In this document: piece by piece, positions 52,566 to 61,527 of the stretch | Layout of the letters: every line of letters begins with the position of its first letter | Position numbering within the stretch: position 1 is the first letter of the stretch | Assembly (NCBI RefSeq): GCF_007997155.1 | Contig: NZ_VORT01000002.1 | Span: 62,001 to 126,000, forward strand | Source: Aequorivita antarctica | GTDB lineage: Bacteria; Bacteroidota; Bacteroidia; Flavobacteriales; Flavobacteriaceae | Length of the DNA stretch: 64,000 nt | Direction: 5' to 3' | The notes under the pieces: generated by a model | What the model was told of the DNA's origin: nothing | Seen by the model: the letters and a program-made list of their open reading frames with translations, nothing else | The model's database searches: none | Program-made: the position numbers and the translations under genes

Positions 52566-53471
52566 TTGAATCTAACAATCCTAGGATGCCATTCCGCAAC
52601 ACCAACAGCCTCTGCGCATCCAACGGCGCAGGTTTTGGAAATGAAGGGGCATTTGTTTTTGATTGATTGTGGCGAAGGTACACAGGTTCAGTTGCGGAGA
52701 TATAAAGTCAAGTTTTCCAGAATCAAGCATATTTTTATTTCACATTTACACGGGGACCACTTCTTCGGCTTGCCAGGACTTATTTCTACGTTTCTTCTTT
52801 TAGGAAGGGAGGCAGAACTTCATGTTTATGGCCCCAAAGGCATAAAAGAAGCTATTTTACTGCTTCTAAAATTGGGAAAAACGTATACCAATTATCCATT
52901 ATATTTTCACGAACTGGAAGAAACTTCACCTCAAATCATTTTTGAAGATGATAAAGTTTCTGTGGAAACAATCCCACTAGATCACAGGGTTTATACTAAC
53001 GGATTCCTTTTCAAAGAAAAACCAGATGATCGCAAACTAAATGTGGAAGCCGCCCGAAAACTAAATATCGATCTTAGTTATTACAACAAAATTAAACAAG
53101 GTTTTGATGTTGAAAACAAGGCTGGAAAACTGATTCCAAATAAAGAGATCACTTTTGATCCGCCGCAGCCAAAATCTTATGCCTTTTGCAGTGACACGGC
53201 CTATAACCCTGAGATGGTGCCACAAATTGAAAACGCAACCGTTTTGTACCACGAATCCACTTTTTTGGAAGAACACCACCATCTTTGCGATAAAACCAAG
53301 CACAGCACTGCTAAGGAAGCAGGAGTGATTGCCAGAAAAGCAAAAGTTGGAACTTTGATACTTGGACATTATTCGGGACGGTATGACAATTTAGAACTTT
53401 TCCGAAAAGAAGCGCAGGAGGTTTTTGAGAACGTGGAATTGGCTGAGGATGGGAGGATGTTTTCCTTCTAA
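52566..53471 (+). CDS. rnz: ribonuclease Z
   Basis: A 301-residue tRNA 3'-processing endonuclease. The metal motif HLHGDH is at residues 60-65, with FCSDTAYNP (about residue 210) and GHYSGRYDN (about residue 273) completing the site. The start is a TTG: the conserved LTILGCHSATPT lies right at the N-terminus and no ATG is available before residue 26. The TTG falls inside a repeated word (TCTTGAATCT) of the intergenic DNA. The insertion around residues 140-190 (EKPDDRKLNVEAARKLNIDL) is usual for RNase Z. Confidence 0.93.
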   Translation: MNLTILGCHSATPTASAHPTAQVLEMKGHLFLIDCGEGTQVQLRRYKVKFSRIKHIFISHLHGDHFFGLPGLISTFLLLGREAELHVYGPKGIKEAILLLLKLGKTYTNYPLYFHELEETSPQIIFEDDKVSVETIPLDHRVYTNGFLFKEKPDDRKLNVEAARKLNIDLSYYNKIKQGFDVENKAGKLIPNKEITFDPPQPKSYAFCSDTAYNPEMVPQIENATVLYHESTFLEEHHHLCDKTKHSTAKEAGVIARKAKVGTLILGHYSGRYDNLELFRKEAQEVFENVELAEDGRMFSF

Positions 53472-53545
53472 ATTTTAATACATATTTAATATGCCACTGT
53501 TTTATAGCTTCTTTAAAACTCTTAACTTGCGTTAAATCTTAAACT

Positions 53546-54190
53546 ATGGCCGAAAAACTTCACCATTACCGAAAATCCTACGAAAAAGGAGAACTTTCTG
53601 AAGTATCTGTAGATGAAAATCCGATGCAGCAATTCCGAACGTGGTTTTTTGAAGTGAAGGATAACGGAGGTGTGGATGAAGTAAACGCAATGACCATTTC
53701 CACAATCGGTTCAGACGGTTTTCCCAAAGGGCGCGTAGTTCTTTTGAAAAAATACGACGAATACGGTTTCTATTTTTACACCAACTACAACAGTGAAAAA
53801 GGCAAATCCATAACCAATAATAACAAGGTTTCACTTTCCTTCTTTTGGCCAAATATGGAACGGCAAATAATTATAAAAGGAATCGTTGAAAAAACTTCAG
53901 AAGCAGATTCAACCAATTATTTTCATTCAAGACCTAAGGGAAGCCAATTGGGTGCAGCAGTTTCGCACCAAAGTACAGTAGTGGAATCACGCGAAGTTTT
54001 GGAGAAAAATCTTGCTGAGCTCGAAAAGAAATATGAAAATCAAGAAGTTCCAAAGCCTACCGATTGGGGTGGTTTTTTAGTAAAACCAATTTCTATTGAG
54101 TTCTGGCAGGGCAGACCCAACAGGTTGCACGACAGAATTCGATATACTTTAAAAGATGATGATTGGGTTATTGAAAGATTGGCGCCCTAA
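53546..54190 (+). CDS. pdxH: pyridoxamine 5'-phosphate oxidase
   Basis: A 214-residue FMN enzyme making pyridoxal 5'-phosphate from the pyridoxamine or pyridoxine phosphates. The N-terminal HHYRKSYEKGEL, the FMN-binding GRVVLLKKYDEYGFYFYTNY (about residues 62-81), RQIIIKGIVEK and the C-terminal EFWQGRPNRLHDRIRY are family marks. No operon partner is obvious. The following 56-bp gap holds a 14-bp tandem repeat. Confidence 0.95.
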   Translation: MAEKLHHYRKSYEKGELSEVSVDENPMQQFRTWFFEVKDNGGVDEVNAMTISTIGSDGFPKGRVVLLKKYDEYGFYFYTNYNSEKGKSITNNNKVSLSFFWPNMERQIIIKGIVEKTSEADSTNYFHSRPKGSQLGAAVSHQSTVVESREVLEKNLAELEKKYENQEVPKPTDWGGFLVKPISIEFWQGRPNRLHDRIRYTLKDDDWVIERLAP

Positions 54191-54191
54191 T

Positions 54192-54219
54192 GATTAACGA
54201 TTGTAGATTAACTATTGTT
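54192..54219. repeat. 14-bp tandem repeat after pdxH
   Basis: GATTAACGATTGTA and GATTAACTATTGTT follow each other directly, matching at 12 of 14 positions. A third partial copy starts with GATTTTT. Intergenic, no coding role. Confidence 0.5.
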
Positions 54220-54324
54220 GATTTTTGAAGTAAAAAAGATTACTGAATGATCTTGACTTTTATGAGATTTACAGAATCTAGAAATATTAAATTAACGAAT
54301 ATCAAATCCCGAATTAACCAAACG

Positions 54325-54810
54325 ATGAAAACACTATACTTAGTCCGCCACGCAAAATCATCTTGGAAACACGATGTTGATGATCATAAGAGGCCTTTAA
54401 AAGGAAGGGGAGAGAAGGATGGGCAACTAGTTTCAAAAAAAGTTTCAAAAGAAATTGAACCACCACAGAGAATAATCAGCAGTGATGCTACTCGGGCATT
54501 CTCAACGGCTCAATTTTTTAAGGAAGCTCTAAACATTTCCGATGAAAACTTTGAAACCAATCACGATCTTTATGATTTTAGTGGTCAGCATGTGATGCGG
54601 ATCATAAAATCGTTGGATGATGATTTGGATACCGTAATGATTGTTGGCCATAACCATGCCTTCACATCTGTTGTTAATATGCTTGGAAACCGCTATATTG
54701 AAAATGTTCCAACCTGTGGCTTCGTGATGCTTCAGTTTGATGAAAAAAAATGGAGCAATATAACCACGGGCAAAACCGTAAAAACAATTTTCCCTCGGGA
54801 CCTTAAATAA
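54325..54810 (+). CDS. SixA-like phosphohistidine phosphatase
   Basis: A 161-residue histidine phosphatase: LVRHAKSSW (catalytic His9) near the N-terminus and VGHNHAF (about residue 109) with the second His. It is of the short SixA type, which removes phosphate from phosphohistidine in proteins. The ATG at 54325 is the natural start. A longer frame upstream begins inside repeat-like DNA. It shares a TAATG junction with ppk, which suggests a tie to polyphosphate metabolism. The target protein is not known. Confidence 0.85.
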   Translation: MKTLYLVRHAKSSWKHDVDDHKRPLKGRGEKDGQLVSKKVSKEIEPPQRIISSDATRAFSTAQFFKEALNISDENFETNHDLYDFSGQHVMRIIKSLDDDLDTVMIVGHNHAFTSVVNMLGNRYIENVPTCGFVMLQFDEKKWSNITTGKTVKTIFPRDLK

Positions 54811-56906
54811 TGACTGAAAAAGTTGACACACATATTCACAATCGCAATCAGTACAACAACAGGGAATTAAGCTGGCTTCAGTTTAATGCACGGGTTTTAC
54901 AGGAAGCGAATGACAAAAAAATACCCTTGCTGGAAAGGCTTCGCTTTTTGGGTATTTTTTCAAATAATCTAGATGAATTCTTCAAAGTGCGCTATGCCAC
55001 TATCAGACGGATTGTGGAAGCCGGAAAAACAGGGCGTAGTTTTCTGGGCGGTATTTCTGCAAAAGATCTTTTGGAGGAAATTACGCAAACGGTCATTGAG
55101 CAACAGGCCCACAGTCTAAAAATTCTGAGCGATATTCAGAAAGAGCTTCAGAAAGAGAATATTTTCATTATCAATGAAACGGAAATAACACCTACACAGA
55201 GCAAATTTATTTCAGAATACTTTGTGAGGCAAGTGAGCCCTGCCATGATGACTATTATGATTGGGGAACTAGATGAATTCCCAAGTCTACGCGATAGTGC
55301 TGCTTATCTAGCAATAACGATGGTGATGAGCAAAGAGGACGATACTTTTGAAGCAAAGCACAATTACGCACTTATAGAAATTCCACGCACCATAGATCGC
55401 TTTGTGGTACTTCCGCAGGAAGGGAACAAGCAGTATGTTATCATTCTGGACGACCTTATTCGCCATTGTTTGCACAATATTTTTAGCATTTTTAAGTATG
55501 AATCTATTTCGGCGCATATGATAAAAATTACGCGCGATGCAGAGTTGGACATAGATAGCGACTTGAGTAAAAGTTTTATTGATAAAATTTCAAAAAGTGT
55601 TAAGGATAGAAGCACAGGCGACCCCGTTCGTTTTGTGTATGACAGCAGTATCGATAAAAGAACACTTCAGTATTTATTGCAGAAAATGGGGATTGATAAA
55701 ACAGACAGTATTATTCCTGGTGGCCGTTATCACAACCGCCGTGATTATATGAACTTTCCGCGTTTGGGAAGGCCAGATTTGCAATATGAGCCAAAGGAGC
55801 CTTTGCCCATTCCAGGCTTGAGTCTTCAGGGAAGTCTTTTTGATAAAATTGTTGAAAAGGATTATCTCCTGCACACGCCCTACCAAACGTTTATGTATGT
55901 GGTGAAGTTTTTAAGGGAAGCTGCACTGGACCCAAAGGTGAAAACCATAAAAATAACTATTTATCGTTTGGCAGAAGTTTCGCACATTGCCAGTTCGCTT
56001 ATCAATGCGAAGAAAAATGGTAAGGATGTTACCGTGCAGATAGAACTACAGGCCCGGTTTGACGAAGAGGCGAATATTGAATATGCTGAATTGTTGCAGA
56101 GTGAAGACATTCGCTTGATTTTTGGCGTTAAAGGATTAAAAGTGCACACTAAAGTTTGTGTTATTGAAAGACTAGAGAACCATAAACTGGTGCGTTATGG
56201 TATCATTAGCACTGGGAATTTCAATGAATCTACAGCGCGACTTTATACGGATTACACTCTTTTTACAGCAGACCAAAGAATTTGCAAAGAGATAAACAGG
56301 GTGTTTGATTTTTTTGAAGTGAACTATCAAGTGCGCAAATACAACCATTTAATCGTATCGCCGCATTATACCCGTAAGGCTATATATCATTTGATTGATA
56401 TTGAAATAAGGAATAAAAAGGCCGGACTACCCAGCGGAATAAAACTGAAGTTGAATAGTCTTTCGGATTATAAGATGATAGATAAGTTATATGAAGCGAG
56501 TCGTGCGGGCGTGAAGATAAAAATGATTGTCCGCGGTATTTGCTGTTTAATTCCCGGAGTGAAGGGGATGAGCGAGAATATTGAGGCTATCAGTATTGTT
56601 GGAAAATTTTTGGAGCATCCGCGCTTGTTTATTTTTGAGAATAGTGGCGATACCAAAGTTTATATTTCTTCCGCAGATTTTATGGGAAGAAATCTGGACA
56701 ATAGAGTTGAGATATCCTGTCCCATTTATGATCAAGATATCAAGAAAGAAATACTTGAAAATTTTGAAATAGGCTGGAATGACAATGTGAAAGCACGTGT
56801 AATAAGCATTAAGAACGACAATGCTTATTTGAAAAACAATAAACCGCCCGTGCGCTCCCAATTCAAAATGTATGATTATTATTTAGAAAAACTTGAAGTA
56901 AACTGA
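54810..56906 (+). CDS. ppk1: polyphosphate kinase 1
   Basis: A 698-residue enzyme that makes polyphosphate from ATP. The N-terminal NRELSWLQFNARVLQEA, the middle head domain and two phospholipase-D-like catalytic domains are visible. The autophosphorylated His446 lies in GLKVHTKVCV. The second conserved His position is taken by ADFMGRNLDNRVE, which is typical for PPK1. IVRGICCLIPGV near residue 570 is also diagnostic. It is coupled to the phosphatase gene before it and followed by the ppx gene after 1 bp. Confidence 0.95.
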   Translation: MTEKVDTHIHNRNQYNNRELSWLQFNARVLQEANDKKIPLLERLRFLGIFSNNLDEFFKVRYATIRRIVEAGKTGRSFLGGISAKDLLEEITQTVIEQQAHSLKILSDIQKELQKENIFIINETEITPTQSKFISEYFVRQVSPAMMTIMIGELDEFPSLRDSAAYLAITMVMSKEDDTFEAKHNYALIEIPRTIDRFVVLPQEGNKQYVIILDDLIRHCLHNIFSIFKYESISAHMIKITRDAELDIDSDLSKSFIDKISKSVKDRSTGDPVRFVYDSSIDKRTLQYLLQKMGIDKTDSIIPGGRYHNRRDYMNFPRLGRPDLQYEPKEPLPIPGLSLQGSLFDKIVEKDYLLHTPYQTFMYVVKFLREAALDPKVKTIKITIYRLAEVSHIASSLINAKKNGKDVTVQIELQARFDEEANIEYAELLQSEDIRLIFGVKGLKVHTKVCVIERLENHKLVRYGIISTGNFNESTARLYTDYTLFTADQRICKEINRVFDFFEVNYQVRKYNHLIVSPHYTRKAIYHLIDIEIRNKKAGLPSGIKLKLNSLSDYKMIDKLYEASRAGVKIKMIVRGICCLIPGVKGMSENIEAISIVGKFLEHPRLFIFENSGDTKVYISSADFMGRNLDNRVEISCPIYDQDIKKEILENFEIGWNDNVKARVISIKNDNAYLKNNKPPVRSQFKMYDYYLEKLEVN

Positions 56907-56907
56907 T

Positions 56908-57819
56908 TTGTTGAAAATTGAAAAATACGGTGCAGTAGATATTGGAAGTAATGCTATCCGCTTGCTTGTGGTTACTGTGATTGAGCAAGAAGGCAAGGAC
57001 ACTCTTTTTAAAAAGACCTCTTTGGTGCGGGTACCCATACGATTGGGGGCGGAAGTTTTTCTTGAGGGAAAAATTTCTGATAACAGTGCCAATAGGATGA
57101 TTGATGCCATGCAAGCTTTTAGGCTATTAATGAAAACCCACAATATTACCCGTTTTCGGGCGTGTGCCACTTCGGCGATGCGGGAAGCTTCCAATGGGAG
57201 GGAGCTTGCTGAAATTATTGAAACAAAAACAGGACTCTCCATAAATATTATAGACGGTAACGATGAGGCCGCTATTATTGCTTCAACCGATTTAAAGAAC
57301 TTGATACAGAACGATAAGGTTTTTCTGTATGTAGATGTAGGCGGCGGAAGCACGGAACTGACCGTTTTTGCCAATGGTAACAATGTAACTTCCCAAAGTT
57401 TTAAATTAGGGACGGTAAGGTTGTTGGAAGGCCTTGTTGATGATCGGATTTGGGACGAGATGGAGACTTGGATTAAAAAGGAAACGAAGGGTTTTAAAAG
57501 AGTTTCATTGATTGGCAGTGGTGGAAATATTAATACTATCTTCAAAAAGAGTGGGAAGAAGATTGGGAAGCCTCTTAGCTATTTTTATCTTTCCTCTTAT
57601 TACGAACTAATTAAATCGCTCACTTTTGAAGAGCGCATTACGGAACTGGATATGAATCCAGATCGTGCGGACGTTGTGGTTCCCGCCACGCGGATCTATC
57701 TTTCTGCAATGAAATGGAGCAGAGCTAAAAACGTGTTTGTACCCAAAATTGGACTTAGTGATGGGATTGTGAAGAGTCTTTATAATGAGAAAATTGCTGC
57801 GGAGCTTGAGGTGAATTAA
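56908..57819 (+). CDS. ppx: Ppx/GppA exopolyphosphatase
   Basis: A 303-residue protein of the Ppx/GppA family, with KYGAVDIGSNAIRLLV (phosphate-binding loop 1), ATSAMREASNG (about residue 89) and DVGGGSTELTVF (about residue 141). It degrades polyphosphate or pppGpp. It is the short form without the C-terminal HD-like domain. No ATG is present near the start. TTG at 56908 or 56911 must be used, directly after the ppk stop, so translation probably depends on coupling. Confidence 0.9.
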   Translation: MLKIEKYGAVDIGSNAIRLLVVTVIEQEGKDTLFKKTSLVRVPIRLGAEVFLEGKISDNSANRMIDAMQAFRLLMKTHNITRFRACATSAMREASNGRELAEIIETKTGLSINIIDGNDEAAIIASTDLKNLIQNDKVFLYVDVGGGSTELTVFANGNNVTSQSFKLGTVRLLEGLVDDRIWDEMETWIKKETKGFKRVSLIGSGGNINTIFKKSGKKIGKPLSYFYLSSYYELIKSLTFEERITELDMNPDRADVVVPATRIYLSAMKWSRAKNVFVPKIGLSDGIVKSLYNEKIAAELEVN

Positions 57820-57831
57820 TGTTTAATGAAT

Positions 57832-57856
57832 AATTATTAATGAGTAATTAATAATT
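57832..57856. terminator. AT-rich hairpin between convergent genes
   Basis: AATTATTAA (57832-57840) pairs with TTAATAATT (57848-57856). The stem has only A-T pairs and lies in repetitive text (57821-57857, repeating AAT.AATTA words). It is a weak terminator candidate. Confidence 0.3.
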
Positions 57857-57869
57857 GAATTTGTAACAA

Positions 57870-58970
57870 TTACCTTAATGTCCGGTTGGATTTAAAACTT
57901 CCTTTTGAGGCAGATATCTTGCCCGCATCAAGGTAACGTTTGGTTACAGCGGCCCTGTTTTTGGCATCCGTCATAGGTGATGACCCATAGGTTTCGCGTA
58001 TGTTGAGGTATTGATTGATTACCTTCATTTCTTCCCTGTCCCCACCATTTTTTAGTTGATCATAGGAAAGTCCGGCATTGCTAACAGCCTTTGCAACACT
58101 AGGCCAAAGATAGGCTGGCCTGTTCACGTGGTTATCCAGGAACAGAGCTGCAGCATATTCAGAGGAGAGCAGATCAAATAGTGCATTGCCGCCTAATTTA
58201 TCTATTCTGTTAAAATAAAAAAGGTTGAAACGGTTAATGGCGTGCAAAACTTCTACAGCACAAACTCGATTGTCCATGCCTGCAGCAGCGAAACGATACG
58301 CCACTATATTGCTTCGGAAAAATTGTTTATCAGCATCAGAGTTTACCTTTTTGTTTTTGTAAATCAAATAACCATACGTATCATTAGTATCTGCTGATAC
58401 ATCAACATCAAACTGACCACAAAACTGCTCAAAGGCATCGGGGTATTTTTCTTTTACCAGTTTAATGAGGGCCGGTAATTCACCTTGGGCGGTTCCTGCG
58501 CCAAGTGTCCATTGAAACATGCCGAAACTCATAAAGGAGTTATCCCAAGTATTGACGGCATCCAGATTTCCTTCGTTTTCTGAGGTAGCCAATAGGGCAT
58601 TCACTTCTGATTTGCTAATTTTGAGGCCAGCTAAGAGCGCTGGATTTTCTTCAATAAATTTTTCTGTAGTATGAACACCACGTCTATAAATTCCTTTTCT
58701 GAATTTTTTGCCCAAAAAGTTTTTAGCAGGGTTGTTTTGATATTGATAATATACCCGAGGGTCTTCTTCAATAATAATCACGTCAGCCCTTTCGGTACTG
58801 GCTTCTGGCTCACTTTCTATTGGTAATTGCAATACTTGGCCCACTTCAATTTTGCTTGGGTTTACTATATTGTTCAATTCCGCAATTTCACGCCATTTTG
58901 CTGTTGCGCCCAATTGTTTAAATGCTATTGAACCTAGGGAGTCTCCGCTTTTAATTGTGTATGTTTTCAT
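57870..58970 (-). CDS. LysM protein with lysozyme-like domain, no signal peptide
   Basis: A 366-residue protein. A LysM domain is right at the N-terminus (residues 2-49, YTIKSGDSLGSIAFKQLG, then KIEVGQVLQLP). After a linker comes a domain (about residues 100-310) with LLATSENEGNLDAVNTWD and FMSFGMFQWTLGAGTAQGEL, which looks like a lysozyme or muramidase fold with a candidate catalytic Glu. The end is basic (KGSFKSNRTLR). There is no signal peptide. A LysM at the very start with no export signal is typical of phage-tail-like or injection-machine parts and their cargo, though no such genes are nearby. I chose the ATG at 58970. A GTG 8 codons upstream overlaps the leader hairpin. Confidence 0.65.
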   Translation of the reverse strand: MKTYTIKSGDSLGSIAFKQLGATAKWREIAELNNIVNPSKIEVGQVLQLPIESEPEASTERADVIIIEEDPRVYYQYQNNPAKNFLGKKFRKGIYRRGVHTTEKFIEENPALLAGLKISKSEVNALLATSENEGNLDAVNTWDNSFMSFGMFQWTLGAGTAQGELPALIKLVKEKYPDAFEQFCGQFDVDVSADTNDTYGYLIYKNKKVNSDADKQFFRSNIVAYRFAAAGMDNRVCAVEVLHAINRFNLFYFNRIDKLGGNALFDLLSSEYAAALFLDNHVNRPAYLWPSVAKAVSNAGLSYDQLKNGGDREEMKVINQYLNIRETYGSSPMTDAKNRAAVTKRYLDAGKISASKGSFKSNRTLR

Positions 58971-58980
58971 AGTAATTTTT

Positions 58981-59013
58981 AAATGAAGTTGCACTTGCGT
59001 TCAAACTTCATTT
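58981..59013 (-). other. 5' leader hairpin of the LysM gene
   Basis: AAATGAAGTT (58981-58990) and AACTTCATTT (59004-59013) pair perfectly over 10 bp around a 13-nt loop. The hairpin fills the leader between the probable start (near 59026) and the ATG, leaving 10 nt. It could shield the mRNA or control translation. A GTG in frame with the gene is in the loop. Confidence 0.5.
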
Positions 59014-59032
59014 GTTTTTGGTTAGTTACTAT

Positions 59033-59040
59033 CAAATATA
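59033..59040 (-). promoter_or_regulatory. putative -7 box of the LysM gene
   Basis: The minus strand reads TATATTTG (TAnnTTTG). The -33 element is unclear. The start would be about 56 nt before the ATG. Confidence 0.35.
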
Positions 59041-59171
59041 CAGAATATCAATGATTTATGGATTTTTGTTGTTTATAATCTTATGGCTGGAACATTTTGC
59101 GGTTGTCAGTTGTCTGTTACGGTGTTTGGAGGTTTGTTTTTTTCTTTTTTATTGAAGAATTACTTCGAATA

Positions 59172-61145
59172 TTATAAAAGATGATTTGAAGTTAAAAAAG
59201 AAAAAAAGTCATCTAACATTAAATTAGCTCCTTCAGCAGTGAGATGATTGGTGTCTTTGAAAGCATTTACACCGTTTATTGTTCTATAGCATGTGGTTAA
59301 ATCTGGGCAGTAAATTGGCATTGGGTTGAACACGTAAAAATTAGTATCTACAGATGCTCTATTATTAACCTCTTTGTAAAATGCTTCTGGAAATCTACTA
59401 TTTAAATAGTTTATACTTACGTTTGGGTTACATCTTTCATCAGGAATCCTAAACCATTCATTTTTACATATATCTTCTTCGTTAAATATTTGCTTATCAA
59501 ACTCAACATTGGGTAAAAATAAAATCACCTGTATATCTTTTTTTTTTGTTTCTGAAATCACTTTGTCAAGTTCTTTAAGCCAAATACTTAATCCATAGCC
59601 TCTTTCCTTTTTTAGTTGAGAATGATCAATCCATTTATCACCATTTCCACTCAAATAGGGTCTTTCGTACAAATATCTATTTCTACTAGATAGGATTAAT
59701 ATGTCATCTTTATCCAATACAGATAAAACAATATCCAATTTCTCTATATCTTTTTGATCCCCCATTGGAATATTAATATAGTCTGGATGATTTTCATAAA
59801 TAAGCTCTAGATTAAAATGATTCGTAATTTGACTTAACATAGGGATTATATGCAGAGAATGAGAATTTCCGATTACTCTAATTTTTGAGCAGTTACTAAC
59901 GGTATTATAATCTTGCATTAATTTATTTGGAATTAGTCTTTGTGATTGCTTCTGACTGGTCGTCCCTAAATATAAATGATTAGAGTTGGGGCTCAATTTC
60001 ATTTGCAGCATAAATAGCATAATAATCAAAGAAAACGGAAAAATTATTATTTTGACATATGTAGATTTTCTCCAATTTACATGCCGTAATGGTTTTTCGA
60101 CAAAATAAAATGAAAATGAAGCTAGCATGAAGATAAGAACTAATTGAATGGGTAAGGTGTATTTATTAATTCCTATAGTCCAGTAACTTATAACTATTAC
60201 CACCCAATGCCACAAATAAAGAGAATAAGAAATCTTTCCAATATATAATGAGATGGAATTGGTCAATATTGAGAATACACTTTCACTAGATGTAGCTTCT
60301 AAAAATTTTATTTTTGCAATAATTAGAACCGTTAAAACCGTAACCATGATCGTTGTAAATATGATGTATTTCTCTGAAAGAAATTGTACTCCTATTAATG
60401 AAATAAATATCAAATGAAATGGAATCTTTCCAAGTAGTTTTTCAATATAATATCCGTTTATTTTCAATTGTACATATAAAAGACACCCCATTCCAATTTC
60501 CCAAAATCTAAACGGCATCATAAAATAAGCTAACATTTGGTTTGTTCTTGAGAAATAAACATATAAAATCGCAGATGTAATACACGCAAATATTAAAAAC
60601 CCCCTTAGTTTCTTAAGGTTTGTAAATTTTTTATTTCTTTTCACCGTAATCCATAAAACAATAGGAAAAATCAAGTAAAATTGTTCCTCTACACCTAGTG
60701 ACCATGTGTGTGTGAATGGATTCAGTTTTGCGGATTTGCCCCAATAATCTACTGCGTTATAATATAGGTCAATATTTGAAAATCCTGGAATAGCAAAAAT
60801 TCCAGTAAGTATTGATTCGTTAGGAAATTCACTGAAAAAGCTTATAAGAATCATTGTAATACAAATACAGAAAATCAGTGCAGGGTATAGTCTTTTTATT
60901 CTTCTCTTATAAAAGTTTTTTATATAGCTACTAACATCACCATCTTTTCTTTTTACTAGAGATGCTGTGATAACAAAACCAGAGATTACAAAGAAAATAT
61001 CTACCCCTAGAAAACCGCTTGGCAATATCGAATTATTAAAATGATTTAAGATAACCGCTATAACCGCAAGTGCGCGCAATCCGTCTATAGCTTTGCTATA
61101 TTCATCAAGATTTATTGCAATCTTCTTCTGACCAGTTTCATTCAT
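59172..61145 (-). CDS. acyltransferase (OafA type) with SGNH domain
   Basis: A 657-residue membrane O-acyltransferase. Residues about 15-370 carry ten or so helices with the family motifs AIDGLRALAVIAVILNHF, PSGFLGVDIFFVISGF and HTWSLGVEEQFYLIFP. The catalytic His is the one in ILNHF. The C-terminal 270 residues form a periplasmic SGNH hydrolase-like domain: GNSHSLH and the terminal DTNHLTAEG give Ser, Asp and His. Such fusions transfer acetyl groups to surface polysaccharides. Its A/T content and the isolated setting hint at horizontal gain. It has a promoter with a long hairpin leader. Confidence 0.85.
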   Translation of the reverse strand: MNETGQKKIAINLDEYSKAIDGLRALAVIAVILNHFNNSILPSGFLGVDIFFVISGFVITASLVKRKDGDVSSYIKNFYKRRIKRLYPALIFCICITMILISFFSEFPNESILTGIFAIPGFSNIDLYYNAVDYWGKSAKLNPFTHTWSLGVEEQFYLIFPIVLWITVKRNKKFTNLKKLRGFLIFACITSAILYVYFSRTNQMLAYFMMPFRFWEIGMGCLLYVQLKINGYYIEKLLGKIPFHLIFISLIGVQFLSEKYIIFTTIMVTVLTVLIIAKIKFLEATSSESVFSILTNSISLYIGKISYSLYLWHWVVIVISYWTIGINKYTLPIQLVLIFMLASFSFYFVEKPLRHVNWRKSTYVKIIIFPFSLIIMLFMLQMKLSPNSNHLYLGTTSQKQSQRLIPNKLMQDYNTVSNCSKIRVIGNSHSLHIIPMLSQITNHFNLELIYENHPDYINIPMGDQKDIEKLDIVLSVLDKDDILILSSRNRYLYERPYLSGNGDKWIDHSQLKKERGYGLSIWLKELDKVISETKKKDIQVILFLPNVEFDKQIFNEEDICKNEWFRIPDERCNPNVSINYLNSRFPEAFYKEVNNRASVDTNFYVFNPMPIYCPDLTTCYRTINGVNAFKDTNHLTAEGANLMLDDFFSFLTSNHLL

Positions 61146-61327
61146 TTTTTTATCTTGTCAATTTTTCCAGTAATAAGTTTTGATAAAGCAGAAATAAAAT
61201 TTTTTAATAATATTCAATATCGAGCATTATAGGTAGTTGTTTATCATTTTCTTAAGGAGTAAAAATCTCATTAATTTTTCTTTTGAGCAATTATTTTATT
61301 CCTTCAAAATGAGGGTATCGCAGGTAA

Positions 61328-61363
61328 AATAGGAATAAACACAATTTTGTGTTTATTCCTATT
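61328..61363. terminator. 17-bp perfect hairpin
   Basis: AATAGGAATAAACACAA (61328-61344) pairs perfectly with TTGTGTTTATTCCTATT (61347-61363) with a 2-nt centre. No T-run follows on either side. It could terminate the trmL transcript or act as an attenuator in the acyltransferase leader. Confidence 0.55.
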
Positions 61364-61396
61364 ATATGTTTAAACCTTTTATTAGCTTCTTACTTT

Positions 61397-61425
61397 CAAA
61401 TATAACCATAACCCCTCTTTTCAAA
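61397..61425 (-). promoter_or_regulatory. putative promoter of the acyltransferase gene
   Basis: On the minus strand TTTG (61425-61422), a 17-nt spacer and TATATTTG (61404-61397). The 13-mer CTTTCAAATATAA around the -7 box occurs again at the trmL promoter (62005-62017). Confidence 0.45.
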
Positions 61426-61527
61426 TTTTTATAGGGGAGGAGTTATAAACGGAGTTGTTAACGGGGCTAAATTGTGGTTAGAAAGCGGTTGCTATTATTG
61501 AAGTCTACTCTTTTTTTAAACTTTGTT

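Larger units (their letters stand above)
61146..61527. other. 382-bp intergenic region with promoter and hairpin
   Basis: No gene is seen. It contains, from right to left on the minus strand, a putative promoter (61397-61425), a perfect 17-bp hairpin (61328-61363) and about 180 bp of AT-rich leader before the acyltransferase ATG. The part at 61426-61527 shows nothing recognisable. Confidence 0.5.

Noticed and set aside
61328-61363. Terminal inverted repeats of an insertion sequence
   Set aside because: The arms are only 2 nt apart and no transposase or target-site duplication is seen.
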